NCBI GenBank assembly: GCA_016718345.1
Contig: JADKDN010000002.1
Location: 186,001 to 250,000, forward strand
DNA length: 64,000 bases
Source of the DNA: Flavobacterium sp.
GTDB taxonomy: Bacteria > Bacteroidota > Bacteroidia > Flavobacteriales > Flavobacteriaceae
Direction of reading: 5' to 3'
Positions 54,492 through 64,000 of this stretch are shown one piece after another; position 1 is the first letter of the stretch, and each line of letters begins with the position of its first letter. Under the pieces are notes generated by a model, which was given only the letters and a program-made list of their open reading frames with translations, searched no databases and was not told the DNA's origin. Made by a program: the position numbers and the translations under genes.

Positions 54492-56299
54492 TTAGTGATG
54501 TAATTGTTCTTCACCCTCTTTCATAGGCACATCTTGAGGAACAAAATCGTCATCGTGACCCGGTTTGCTATAATCATAAGGCCATCTGTGTACATGAGGA
54601 ATCTCACCTTCCCAGTTACCATGAATATGTTTAATTGGTGCTGTCCACTCTAATGTGTTTGATTTCCAAGGATTCTGAACAGTACGTTTACCATAGAAAA
54701 TACTACTGAAGAAATTATATAAAAATACTAATTGAAAAAATCCTCCAATTATTGCAAATGTGGTAATCAACACGTTAACATTTTGCAAATCGTCAAAAAG
54801 AGGAAAGTTTGTATTAGTATAATAACGTCTTGGTAATCCTGCTAAACCAATAAAATGCATTGGGAAGAAAACTCCGTAAGCACAAACTGCTGTCGCCCAA
54901 AAATGAACATATCCCAAATTTTTATTCAACATTCTTCCAAACATTTTTGGAAACCAATGGTAAATTCCAGCAAACATTCCGTAAAGAGCAGAAATACCCA
55001 TTACTAAGTGAAAGTGAGCCACAACAAAATAAGTATCGTGTACATTAATATCTAAAGTACTATCTCCAAGGATAATCCCAGTTAAACCTCCCGTAATAAA
55101 AGTGGATACCAATCCAATTGAAAACAACATCGCTGGATTTAATTGTAAGTTCCTTTCCAAAGCGTAGTAATATAATTAAATGCTTTCACTGCAGATGGAA
55201 TTGCTATCAGTAAAGTTGTGAATGTAAATACTGATCCCAAGAATGGATTCATCCCTGAAATAAACATATGGTGACCCCAAACGATAGTAGATAGAAAAGC
55301 AATGGCTAAAATCGACATAATCATCGCTCTGTAACCAAAAATAGGTTTACGAGAATTAGTTGCAATAACTTCTGAGGTAATTCCTAGGGCTGGTAATAAT
55401 ACAATATATACCTCTGGGTGACCTAAAAACCAAAACAAATGTTCAAATAAAACAGGCGATCCTCCTTGATAGTGCAATACTTCACCAGCTATGTATATAT
55501 CTGAAAGGAAAAACGAAGTTCCGAAACTTCTGTCCATAATCAACAATAAAGCTGCAGAAAGAAGTACTGGAAACGAAATAACACCAATGATTGCTGTAAC
55601 AAAGAACGCCCAAATGGTTAAAGGCAATCTCGTCATTGACATACCTACGGTTCTCAAATTGATAACAGTAACAATATAGTTTAATGAACCTAATAACGAA
55701 CCTGCAATAAAAACTGCCATTGACACTAACCATAAAGTCATACCTGTTCCAGAGCCACTAATGGCTTGAGGTAATGAACTAAGGGGTGGATAAATTGTCC
55801 ATCCTGCAGATGCTGGTCCTGATTCAACAAATAATGAACTTACCATGATAACGCTTGAAAGAAAAAACAACCAGTAAGAAACCATGTTAAGGAAACCAGA
55901 TGCCATATCACGTGCTCCAATTTGAAGTGGTATGAGTAAATTACTGAACGTTCCACTCAATGCCGCTGTTAATACAAAGAATACCATTATCGTTCCGTGA
56001 ATCGTCACAAGAGCAAGGTATCTATCATTTGTTAATACTCCATTTGGAGCATAACTATCGCCGAGGAAAAAATGTGTTATTTTGAATGATTCTTCCGGCC
56101 AAGCTAATTGTAATCTAAATAATATTGAAAGGAGTACACCAATCACACCCATAATGATACCAGTAATTAAATACTGTTTAGCGATCATTTTATGATCTAT
56201 CGAAAAGATATATTTAGTTATAAAAGTATCTTTATGGTGGTGCTCATGACCATGATCGTGTGCATTATCGTGTTCGTGATCTATAACTGCTGCTGACAT
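54492..56299 (-). CDS. cytochrome c oxidase subunit I, frameshifted
   Basis: Haem-copper oxidase catalytic subunit in the inner membrane. ATG 56299; the N-terminus is His-rich (eight His in residues 8-22). Conserved sites are FLGHPEVYIVLLPALG (CuB His with cross-linked Tyr), WGHHMFISGMNP (CuB His pair) and DTYFVVAHFHLVMG (haem ligands). One A is lost near 55150 (TT for TTT on the plus strand): ...ITTLWKGNLQLNPAMLFSIG restores the frame. Joined length about 602 residues. Follows subunit II and the Act genes, so it is the oxidase of an alternative complex III supercomplex. Symbols ctaD or coxA are used in relatives. Confidence 0.95.
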
Positions 56300-56325
56300 A
56301 TTATGTTTACTTTAATTTTATTTTT

Positions 56326-57486
56326 TTATTTTTTTACTACTTGAGCAATCATTTTAGCATCTTTTGCCTTTACCGTATCTGTAGATTTTGCCTCTGTTGG
56401 TAAGGGTTCGGCAGGGGCATTTGCTGCTTTAATTTCTGCTGCAATAGTAGGCTTCTCTTGCAACCACTTTTTGTAATCTTGTGGTGTATCAACAACTATC
56501 TTCATCTGCATATTGTAGTGTGATGCTCCACAAATTTTATTACATAACAGCAGATAATCAAATGTGTAAGGATCAAGAGCCGTACCTCCATTTGCTACTA
56601 AGTCAATGCTCTTTTTGTTTCTTATTGCATTAATATTAGCTACTTTTTCTTGCATGAATGGCATTTCGCGCATTTCGCTTGTGGTGTAAATTGGAGTAAA
56701 AGCAAACTCAGTTACCATTCCAGGCACACAATTCATTTGAGCTCTAAAATGGGGCATGTAAGCTGAGTGCAAAACATCTTGTGATCTCATCTTGAAGTGT
56801 ACTTTTTTACCTTTAGGTATATGAAGTTCAGTAACCACTTTATCATCTTGAGCATTTTGATCGGATAAATCAACCCCTAAAACGTTTACACCTTCAATAT
56901 ATCTTACGTTAGCTTTTCCTAATACATTATCTTCACCCGCATATCGTGCTGTCCATTTAAATTGCTGTGCATACAATTCTATTTCGATTACTTCTTCGTC
57001 TTTATCAATAAACATAATATTGGTCCAAGCATACAATCCATAAAGAATTAATCCTGCAAGAACAATAGCTGGTATGCTACTCCAAATAACCTCTAATTTA
57101 TTGTTATCTGCAAAATACAATGCTTTTTGATCTTTTTTACCTCTATATTTAAAAGCAAAGTAATGAAGTAATACTTGAGTAATAGTTTGTACAATGAAAA
57201 TTAATATCCAAGTAATATTCATCAAACTATCTACTAATGCACCGTGCTCGGAAGCAGGGGTATGCAAAACTAAGCCACCCCATTTAATTAATCCGTATAT
57301 CGTAAAAATATAAATGAAAGCCAAGAATCCAAACATTAAATACCCTTGAGTATTATTATCTCCATCATTTGCAACTTGAGTGTTATCCGATTCTTTCCCA
57401 ACTTGAGTCAAATCAAATATCTTTGTCAACTGCCACAATGCAATAGATAATAAAACTAAAACTATAATTACCAACAAACTTGTCAT
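56326..57486 (-). CDS. cytochrome c oxidase subunit II
   Basis: CuA-bearing electron-entry subunit, 386 residues. There are membrane helices at about 3-20, 48-68 and 88-110, another at about 135-155, then the periplasmic cupredoxin domain. CuA ligands are in VLHSAYMPHFRAQMNCVPG (His) and LLCNKICGASHYNMQMKIVV (CxxxC, His, Met). No C-terminal haem c CxxCH domain; the tail is an Ala/Pro/Lys-rich linker (about 350-386). 27 bases before subunit I and 19 after actF. Confidence 0.95.
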   Translation of the reverse strand: MTSLLVIIVLVLLSIALWQLTKIFDLTQVGKESDNTQVANDGDNNTQGYLMFGFLAFIYIFTIYGLIKWGGLVLHTPASEHGALVDSLMNITWILIFIVQTITQVLLHYFAFKYRGKKDQKALYFADNNKLEVIWSSIPAIVLAGLILYGLYAWTNIMFIDKDEEVIEIELYAQQFKWTARYAGEDNVLGKANVRYIEGVNVLGVDLSDQNAQDDKVVTELHIPKGKKVHFKMRSQDVLHSAYMPHFRAQMNCVPGMVTEFAFTPIYTTSEMREMPFMQEKVANINAIRNKKSIDLVANGGTALDPYTFDYLLLCNKICGASHYNMQMKIVVDTPQDYKKWLQEKPTIAAEIKAANAPAEPLPTEAKSTDTVKAKDAKMIAQVVKK

Positions 57487-57504
57487 CTGTTTTTACTTTA
57501 AATA

Positions 57505-58952
57505 TTAATAATGAAAATGTTTACTTTCTTCTATATAAGGATTTCTCTTTGGTAATAAGGGCGCTTTGGTTAAAGCAGTGAATACAACAAAAATAAATAA
57601 TCCTAAGAAGAAGAGAACTGAACTAATCTCTGAAATACCAATAAACCAATGGTCTCCAACTGATGATGGCATTATCATGTTAAAGAAATCAATGTAATGA
57701 CCAACTAAAATTACAATACCCGCCATAACTAATACCCATGTAATTCTCTTGAAATCGGTATTGATTAAAATTAAGATTGGAAAACAAAATTCATCACAAC
57801 AGCACCAAAAAAAGGAAGATTGTATTTCTCAATTCTTGTAACAAAGTAAGTAACCTCTTCTGGAATATTTGCGTACCAAATTAACATGAATTGTGAGAAC
57901 CATAAATAAGTCCAAAACACACTAATACCAAACATGAATTTAGCTAAATCGTGAATATGACTTGTGTTCACATTTTCTAAATATCCTTTTGATTTCAGAT
58001 ATAAAGTCACCATACAAATTGTAGTTATTCCGCTAACAAAGAAACTAGCAAAAACATACCATCCAAATAATGTACTGAACCAATGAGGATCAACAGACAT
58101 AATCCAATCCCATGACATGATAGATTCTGTTACAATAAAGAAAACCAAGAACATTGCTGAAATGTTAAAATTCTTTTTGTAGAAGCTATTATCTGTTGAT
58201 TCATCCTGAGCTAAACAATTTTTTCTAGAAAAATAACGATACAGATTCCAACCTAAAAGGAAAACAAAAGCTCTAATTATCCAAAAAGGAAAGTTCAAAT
58301 ACCCTGCTTTATTTTGAATAATTTTATCGTGGGCAACAACCTCAGGGTCTAACCATGGAAATAAATGATTAAAATGCAATCCAGATAAAATCAAAATTAT
58401 AAAGAAAATAACTGAGCCAACTGGCAAATAAGCTGTTATTCCTTGCATAACTCTAAACAAAACTGGTGACCAGCCCGCTTGAGCTACTTGTTGGATAGCG
58501 TAAAATGCTAGAGCACCTAGTGATATCAGCATAAAGAAGATACAAGCTACATACAATGCTGCCCATGGTTTATTTTGCAACTGATGTAAAACATGTTCTA
58601 AATGACCTTTGTGTTCAGCCGCCTCATCTTCTTTACTTACTTCTTTTTCTTCAACAACTTTTTTTGCGGGAACTACTTCGGCAATTTTTGTAGAATCTAC
58701 TGGAGCTAATGAATCTGAAGCAATCGTATCAATTTCTTTTGCTGTCTCAACTTCATGTTTTGCAGGAACAATTTCTTCTTCAGTCGTTTTAGCAGCTTCT
58801 GAATGATGTTCACCGTGTGATTCTGAAGCTAGAATTTTTTCAACTTCTTCAATATTTTTTGGTGCATTATAAAAACCAAATCCAATCCCTAGGATACCAA
58901 TAACCATTAGGATGAATGAGAATGTTTTTAATTTACTTGAAAATGTATACAT
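57505..58952 (-). CDS. actF: alternative complex III subunit ActF (quinone-binding, NrfD-like), frameshifted
   Basis: Polytopic quinol:electron acceptor oxidoreductase subunit. One N-terminal helix (about 10-28) is followed by a roughly 90-residue low-complexity segment rich in Glu, Lys, Ala and His (about 35-125), then about nine helices. One T is lost (AAAA 57781-57784 on the plus strand): ...VVMNFVF continues PILILINTDFKRITWVLVMAG. Joined length about 482 residues. In ACIII, ActF and ActC are paired NrfD-type membrane subunits. In an operon actB-C-D-E-F followed by oxidase genes. Confidence 0.88.
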
Positions 58953-58979
58953 ATCTATTATGATCAGTTTGTTTTACAA

Positions 58980-59531
58980 TTATAATTCGCTTTGTAATTT
59001 TAACACATAAGCTGAAACTAACCAACGCTCATGTGCGCTCAATTGATTAGCATAAGACCCCATAGAATTTAAGCCGTACGTTTGAACATGAAAGATACTT
59101 CCTGCAGTAATCGTTGGCCTATCTTTATAACTAGGAACACCTAAAAACTTTCCTTGTGTTACTAGTTTACCCTTTCCATCACCAGCATTTCCATGACAAA
59201 TAGCACAATATATCTCGAAAAGTTCTTTCGCTTTTTCTGAATCTTTAGTTGAAAGAGAATCAATTGGTGACTTCAAACTAATTTTGGAAGCCTCATATCC
59301 CGCAGTTGTGTTAGGATACTCATATACTTCAAAACCTCTATTTATGGTTCCTGGAGCAGGAAGCTGCCCTTCTTTCCCATTTTTAAATACAGGAGCCTCA
59401 GAGTAAGTATTATAACTCACTGGCTCATACATATTGGGCATGTATTGATAATTTGGTTCCGAAGTATTGTGACATGACGAAACTAAAACTGTAATACAAA
59501 TCAAAAATGTTATTTTATATACGCTTTTCAT
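58980..59531 (-). CDS. actE: alternative complex III subunit ActE, monohaem cytochrome c lipoprotein
   Basis: 183 residues with a lipoprotein signal ending VSSC (about residue 20). One haem-binding motif CAICH lies in IYCAICHGNAGDGKGK (about 128-143), with a distal Met likely in GLNSMGSYANQLS. It passes electrons from the complex to the oxidase CuA site in the ACIII scheme. Spaced 8 bases after actD. Confidence 0.93.
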   Translation of the reverse strand: MKSVYKITFLICITVLVSSCHNTSEPNYQYMPNMYEPVSYNTYSEAPVFKNGKEGQLPAPGTINRGFEVYEYPNTTAGYEASKISLKSPIDSLSTKDSEKAKELFEIYCAICHGNAGDGKGKLVTQGKFLGVPSYKDRPTITAGSIFHVQTYGLNSMGSYANQLSAHERWLVSAYVLKLQSEL

Positions 59532-59539
59532 ATCCTATA

Positions 59540-60064
59540 TTAGTTCTTTTCGATTACTTTAACTTCTACTGCACCTGTTTTATTGAAAAAAGAAATCAAT
59601 TCTTCTTCATTATTATTTACAGCTACTTCCATTAAGAAATGATCATCTGTCGTTCTTACATCTGGATTCTCCGCTTGTTTGAATGGCCATAATCTACTTC
59701 TCATGTAAAAAGTAATAACCATTAAGTGTGCAGCAAAAAACACAGTTTCTTCAAACATAATTGGTACAAAAGCTGGCATATTTTGAATATAACTGAAACT
59801 TGGTTTTCCACCAATATCTTGTGGCCAATCTTGTATCATAACAAAGTTCATCATCCATGTTCCAAAAGATAAACCACACAAGCCATAAATAAAAGAACAA
59901 ATTGCAATTCGTGTTGGTGCAATACCCATAGCCTTATCCAAACCGTGAACTGGAAAAGGAGTAAAAACTTCTTCAATATGATGATGTGCTGCTCGTGTCT
60001 TTTTTACAGCATCCATTAATACATCATCGTCATTATAAATGGCGTAAATAACTTTATTACTCAT
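59540..60064 (-). CDS. actD: alternative complex III subunit ActD (DUF3341)
   Basis: A 174-residue membrane subunit with two helices (about 55-78 and 100-125, on either side of IQDWPQDIGGKPSFSYI) and a cytoplasmic N-terminal domain (MSNKVIYAIYNDDDVLMDAV). No cofactor motif. The DUF3341 pattern and position between actC and actE define it. Role in the complex is structural or unknown. Confidence 0.92.
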   Translation of the reverse strand: MSNKVIYAIYNDDDVLMDAVKKTRAAHHHIEEVFTPFPVHGLDKAMGIAPTRIAICSFIYGLCGLSFGTWMMNFVMIQDWPQDIGGKPSFSYIQNMPAFVPIMFEETVFFAAHLMVITFYMRSRLWPFKQAENPDVRTTDDHFLMEVAVNNNEEELISFFNKTGAVEVKVIEKN

Positions 60065-60068
60065 AATG

Positions 60069-61460
60069 TTAATGTTTATTAGCTTCTCTTTCTTTGATAT
60101 AATTTTCTCCTGTTGCTTTCAAAATTGTTTTTACCTCAGCTTGTGCAATAACTGGGAACGTTCTGGCATATAGTAAAAATAAAACAAAGAAAAATCCAAT
60201 TGTACCTATAAAAATTCCAATATCAACAAATGTTGGTGAAAACATTGTCCAAGATGAAGGAAGGTAATCTCTGTGCAACGACGTAACAATAATTACAAAA
60301 CGCTCAAACCACATTCCAATATTCACCACAATTGAGATAATGAAAGAGAACATTATACTTGTTCTTAGTTTTTTAAACCACATAAATTGAGGAGAGAAAA
60401 CGTTACAAGTCATCATGGACCAATAAGCCCACCAATAAGGTCCCGTTGCTCTATTCAAAAATGCATATTGTTCATATTCAACTCCTGAATACCAAGCAAT
60501 AAATAACTCCGTAATGTAAGCTACACCTACAATAGAACCTGTTATCATAATGATGATATTCATCAACTCGATATGTTGAATCGTAATATAAGCTTCAAGA
60601 TTGGATACTTTTCTCATAATGATTAGCAAAGTGTTTACCATTGCAAATCCTGAGAAAACCGCTCCAGCAACGAAATATGGTGGAAAAATCGTGGTGTGCC
60701 ATCCAGGTATAACTGAAGTAGCAAAGTCCATAGATACGATAGTATGCACAGAAAGCACTAGTGGAGTTGCTAAACCTGCAAGAACCAAGGATACTTCCTC
60801 AAAACGTTGCCAGTCTTTTGCTCTACCGCTCCATCCAAAACTTAAGATTGAATAAATTCTTTTTTGAAAAGGGTCAACTGCTCTGTCTCGAATCATTGCA
60901 AAGTCAGGCAACAATCCAGTCCACCAAAAAACTAAGGATACTGAAAGGTAAGTTGAAATTGCAAATACATCCCAAAGTAATGGTGAGTTGAAGTTTACCC
61001 AAAGTGACCCAAATTGATTGGGAATAGGTAATACCCAATACGCTAACCATGGACGACCCATGTGAATGATTGGGAATAAACCAGCTTGAATTACTGAAAA
61101 AATTGTCATCGCTTCAGCAGAACGGTTAATTGCCATTCTCCATCTTTGACGGAACAATAAAAGTACTGCAGATATTAGCGTTCCAGCGTGACCAATACCA
61201 ACCCACCAAACGAAGTTCGTAATATCCCAAGCCCAACCTACTGTTTTATTTAATCCCCAAGTTCCAATACCTGTAGAAATAGTATAAATGATGCATCCTA
61301 GACCCCAAAGGAAAGCAGCTAGTGAAATTGAAAATACAATCCACCATTGTTTGTTGGCCTTACCTTCAACTGGAGCAGCGACATCTACAGTTACATCATG
61401 ATAAGTCTTATCACCTATAACTAAAGGTTTTCTAATACTTGCGTCGTATATATGAGACAT
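60069..61460 (-). CDS. actC: alternative complex III subunit ActC (NrfD-like quinone-binding membrane protein)
   Basis: A 463-residue inner-membrane protein with about ten helices. NrfD/PsrC features include TNFVWWVGIGHAGTLISAVLLL (conserved His in GIGHAG), RSAEAMTIFSVIQAG, HMGRPW and PFVDIGIF-type helix 10 (PTFVDIGIFIGTIGF). In characterised ACIII this subunit holds the menaquinol site and a proton path. Starts 28 bases after actB and stops 4 bases before actD. Confidence 0.94.
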   Translation of the reverse strand: MSHIYDASIRKPLVIGDKTYHDVTVDVAAPVEGKANKQWWIVFSISLAAFLWGLGCIIYTISTGIGTWGLNKTVGWAWDITNFVWWVGIGHAGTLISAVLLLFRQRWRMAINRSAEAMTIFSVIQAGLFPIIHMGRPWLAYWVLPIPNQFGSLWVNFNSPLLWDVFAISTYLSVSLVFWWTGLLPDFAMIRDRAVDPFQKRIYSILSFGWSGRAKDWQRFEEVSLVLAGLATPLVLSVHTIVSMDFATSVIPGWHTTIFPPYFVAGAVFSGFAMVNTLLIIMRKVSNLEAYITIQHIELMNIIIMITGSIVGVAYITELFIAWYSGVEYEQYAFLNRATGPYWWAYWSMMTCNVFSPQFMWFKKLRTSIMFSFIISIVVNIGMWFERFVIIVTSLHRDYLPSSWTMFSPTFVDIGIFIGTIGFFFVLFLLYARTFPVIAQAEVKTILKATGENYIKEREANKH

Positions 61461-61488
61461 AATCCTTTAAATTGATTTTTAATTTTTC

Positions 61489-64000
61489 TTATGTATTTCT
61501 AACTTTCACGTGATAAAAGACATTTGGTTTTGTTCCAACATGCTCCAACAAATGGTACATTCTTTCTTCTTGAGCTAACTCAGCTACTCTACTTTCTTTA
61601 TCATTAACATCCCCAAAAACCATAGCACCAGATGAACATGCATTCGAACATGCTGTCTGGAATTCTCCATCAACGACCGATCTTCCTTCGTTTTTAGCTT
61701 TAAGAATAGTTGCTTGTGTCATTTGAATACACATTGAACATTTTTCCATAACTCCTCGAGAACGAACATTAACATCTGGATTGATTACCATACGACCCAA
61801 ATCATCATTCATATGATAGTCAAATTCGCTGTTTTTATTGTATAAAAACCAGTTAAAACGACGAACTTTATAAGGACAGTTGTTAGCACAATAACGAGTA
61901 CCAACACATCTGTTGTAAGCCATTTGATTTTGACCTTGACGACCATGAGATGTTGCAGCTACTGGACATACTGTCTCACATGGAGCATGATTACAGTGCT
62001 GACACATTACTGGTTGGAATGAAACTTGAGGATTATCCGCAGCTTCCTCCATTTGTCCAAAACCTCCTAAAGAGCCTTTTTCTCCGAACAATCCATCAAA
62101 TTCTTCTTTCTTAGCATTATCAGCTGCGAAAGTATCCTCTGAAGAATAATATCTATCAATACGCAACCAATGCATATCACGACTTCGTCGCACTTCTGAT
62201 TTACCTACAACAGGTACATTATTTTCTGCATGACAAGCGATAACACAAGCACCACAACCTGTACAAGCATTCAAATCGATAGAAAGGTTAAAATGATGAC
62301 CCGTAGAACGATCGAATGAAGTCCATAAGTCAACCGAAGTAGCATTCACTTCTTTATGATCTAGAGAAACTTTTGGAGCTTCATTCCACTCCTTTGCTTC
62401 TTTAGTGTTGAATATTTCTAAAGTTGTTTCTTTAATAATATCTCCTCTACCCATTAACGTTTTTTGTCCTTGAACACAAGCAAATTCATGCATTCCAGAA
62501 TCTTTAGTCAATTTGGCTATTTGAACATTATTAAAGCCTTTGTATAATGAATAGGCATTAATACCTACTTGCATTTCTTCTTTTAAAGCTGCTTTTTTTC
62601 CGTATCCTAAAAGCTAAGCCCAATGTTCCTTTAGCCTGTCCAGGTTGAACAATTACAGGAACTTTTTCTAATTTAACACCATCTACTGTTATTGTTGCAT
62701 AACTACCATCTAAACCTCCATTGGCAACAATTTCATTTTTCAAACCTAATTTTCAGCATCGACTCTTGAAACCGTTACATAGTTATCCCAAGAAACTCTT
62801 GTAATTGGATCTGGAAACTCTTGTAACCATGGGTTATTTGCTTGTTGACCATCTCCTAGACCTGTTTTGGTGTATAAGATTAATTCAAATCCGTCAGTTG
62901 CTTTTGATTGTGCTAAAGCACTTGCCGCTGCACTATAATTTGCAGACGAAGCAGAAGCTACTGGAATAGCACCAACAAAAACACCGTCATGTAATACTTT
63001 ATTCCAAGTAGAACCTGCAATAATAGTAGCTGAAGTTGCTTTAATGTAATCGTAAAAAGTTCCTGCTATTCCAGTCCATGATAACAAAGCATCTTGAAAT
63101 TGTTTTGTATTGAACAAAGGACGGATAGTAGGCTGAGTCAAGGAATAGGTTCCCTTTGTGATGGTTACATCTCCCCAAGATTCTAAGTAATGTGGAGCTG
63201 CCGCTGCAATAGTAGTAACAGAAGCAGTTTCGTCTTCTTTCAAAGAGAAAGCTACAGAAGTAGTTACTTTTTTCAAACCTTCTGCAAATTCTTTACTGTT
63301 TGGTAAAGTATACATTGGATTAACGCCACTCATTATTAGAGTATGTACGCTACCCGATTTCATATCGTTAACTAATTGAGCAACTTTTTCATTAGATCCT
63401 TTTCTAATTTGTCTTGTGCCGCTTGTTGTAAAAGCTTCACTATCCAATGCTTGATTAATTGCTAACACCAATAATTGAGCATTCTTATCTTGAATGCCTG
63501 AAACTAAAACTCCTTTGGCACCAGCCGCTTTTAATTGTTGAGCTACTTTTACTACTTCTGCATCAAAAGATTTGTCAAGAGATGTAGCGACAGCAGAATT
63601 TGTAATGGCATTATATATTTTAACTAGAGCCTGTTTTTGATTTGCAGTTGACATTGGAATTCGTTTGTCCGCCGCAGCTCCAGATAAAGTCATGTTTGCT
63701 TCTAATTGGTAATGACGAGACATTTTTCCATTTTTTGGAATTCTTCCTTGAGCATACCCTTTATCATAACTCCCACCTTGCCAATCCCCAAGGAAATCAG
63801 CACCTATTGAAACAATTAATGAAGCTTTTGAAAAATCATAATCTACCAATGCTCTTTCTCCATATACTGTTTCAAAAGCATCTAAAGCCGCTGATTCAGA
63901 AACCGCATCATAAACTACATGTTTAGCATTTGGATTTTTAGCAATAAATTCAGCTATTAATCTATCCGTTGAAGGACTTGTTAATGTGTTGGTTAATAAA
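61489..64000 (-). CDS. actB: alternative complex III subunit ActB (iron-sulfur/molybdopterin-like), 5' end outside window, two frameshifts
   Basis: Large periplasmic Fe-S subunit; the reading frame is open to the right edge, so the N-terminus is missing. The first visible part (64000-62746) is the molybdopterin-oxidoreductase-like domain without cofactor motifs. The second part has four cysteine clusters: LNACTGCGACVIACHAENN, VMCQHCNHAPCETVCPV, RYCANNCPYKVRRFNW and KCSMCIQM, binding three 4Fe-4S and one 3Fe-4S in known ACIII. Breaks are TTTT 62750-62753 (one base lost; VDAEKLGLKNEIVANGG) and AAAA 62609-62612 (one extra; ALGYGKKAALKEEMQVGINAY). actA, the multihaem subunit, presumably lies further right. 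Confidence 0.92.

Noticed and set aside
1..64000. Genomic island, prophage or transposon
   Set aside because: No integrase, transposase, terminal repeats or attachment duplication; every gene block is typical flavobacterial core genome. tRNA-Phe is not followed by an integrase.

Overview
The window is an AT-rich chromosomal segment of a flavobacterium, genus Flavobacterium or a close relative. This rests on the TAnnTTTG-type promoter boxes, the near absence of Shine-Dalgarno leaders, the mevalonate-pathway genes, PorT/SprT of the type IX secretion and gliding apparatus, a TamL-like Omp85 lipoprotein, and an alternative complex III operon joined to a cytochrome c oxidase. I see no integrase, transposase, phage gene, CRISPR array or rRNA. 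It is core genome, not an accessory island. || Layout: 1-2 kb, uppP end, truB and a broken thioredoxin-like gene. 2-3.4 kb, pyrH and frr. 3.4-8.6 kb, SMR exporter and CPA2 antiporter (minus), then an MMPL/RND exporter. 8.7-12.3 kb, asnS, rpoN and a membrane protein. 12.3-19.1 kb, an outer-membrane barrel protein, folA, a small membrane protein, ubiE, porT, an RNA methyltransferase and tamL. 19.1-21.2 kb, fbaA and accD. 21.2-22.4 kb, a MacB-type permease. 22.6-29.7 kb, purH followed by the elongation operon mreB-mreC-mreD-mrdA-rodA. 29.8-37.1 kb, prc, surE, a small membrane protein, lpxB, an NlpC/P60 lipoprotein and comEC. 37.2-43.2 kb (minus), DPP IV, a decayed POT transporter, an intact-length POT transporter and a thioredoxin-like protein. 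43.3-45.9 kb, a GC-rich probable structured RNA, then class II HMG-CoA reductase and a GHMP kinase. 45.9-52.0 kb (minus), an envelope operon of coaX, FadL-like protein, lptC, small protein, CorC/TlyC-like protein and PpiD. 52.1 kb, tRNA-Phe. 52.4-54.4 kb, queG and ruvB. 54.5-64 kb (minus), the respiratory operon actB-C-D-E-F, coxB, coxA, cut by the right edge. || How the genes work together: envelope construction dominates. UppP recycles the lipid carrier. MreBCD, PBP2 and RodA elongate the wall. LpxB and LptC make and export LPS. PpiD, TamL and PorT mature and insert outer-membrane proteins. DPP IV releases dipeptides that POT permeases import. ActB-F oxidises menaquinol (UbiE makes the last methyl group) and passes electrons to the oxidase. 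|| The most striking technical property is that about twenty conserved genes are interrupted, nearly always by one base lost or gained in a short homopolymer. I read most of these as sequencing or consensus errors. I annotate such genes as single loci with their full span, and keep 'pseudogene' for heavily damaged loci. Not explained by homopolymer errors: the POT paralogue (39.5-41.0 kb), the internal deletion in the CorC-like gene, the in-frame stop in mreD and the unpaired 3' end of tRNA-Phe. The most interesting non-coding signals are a roughly 105-nt GC-rich foldable element at 43.35-43.46 kb and three heptamer-periodic intergenic tracts ending at or close before the start codons of frr, rpoN and accD.
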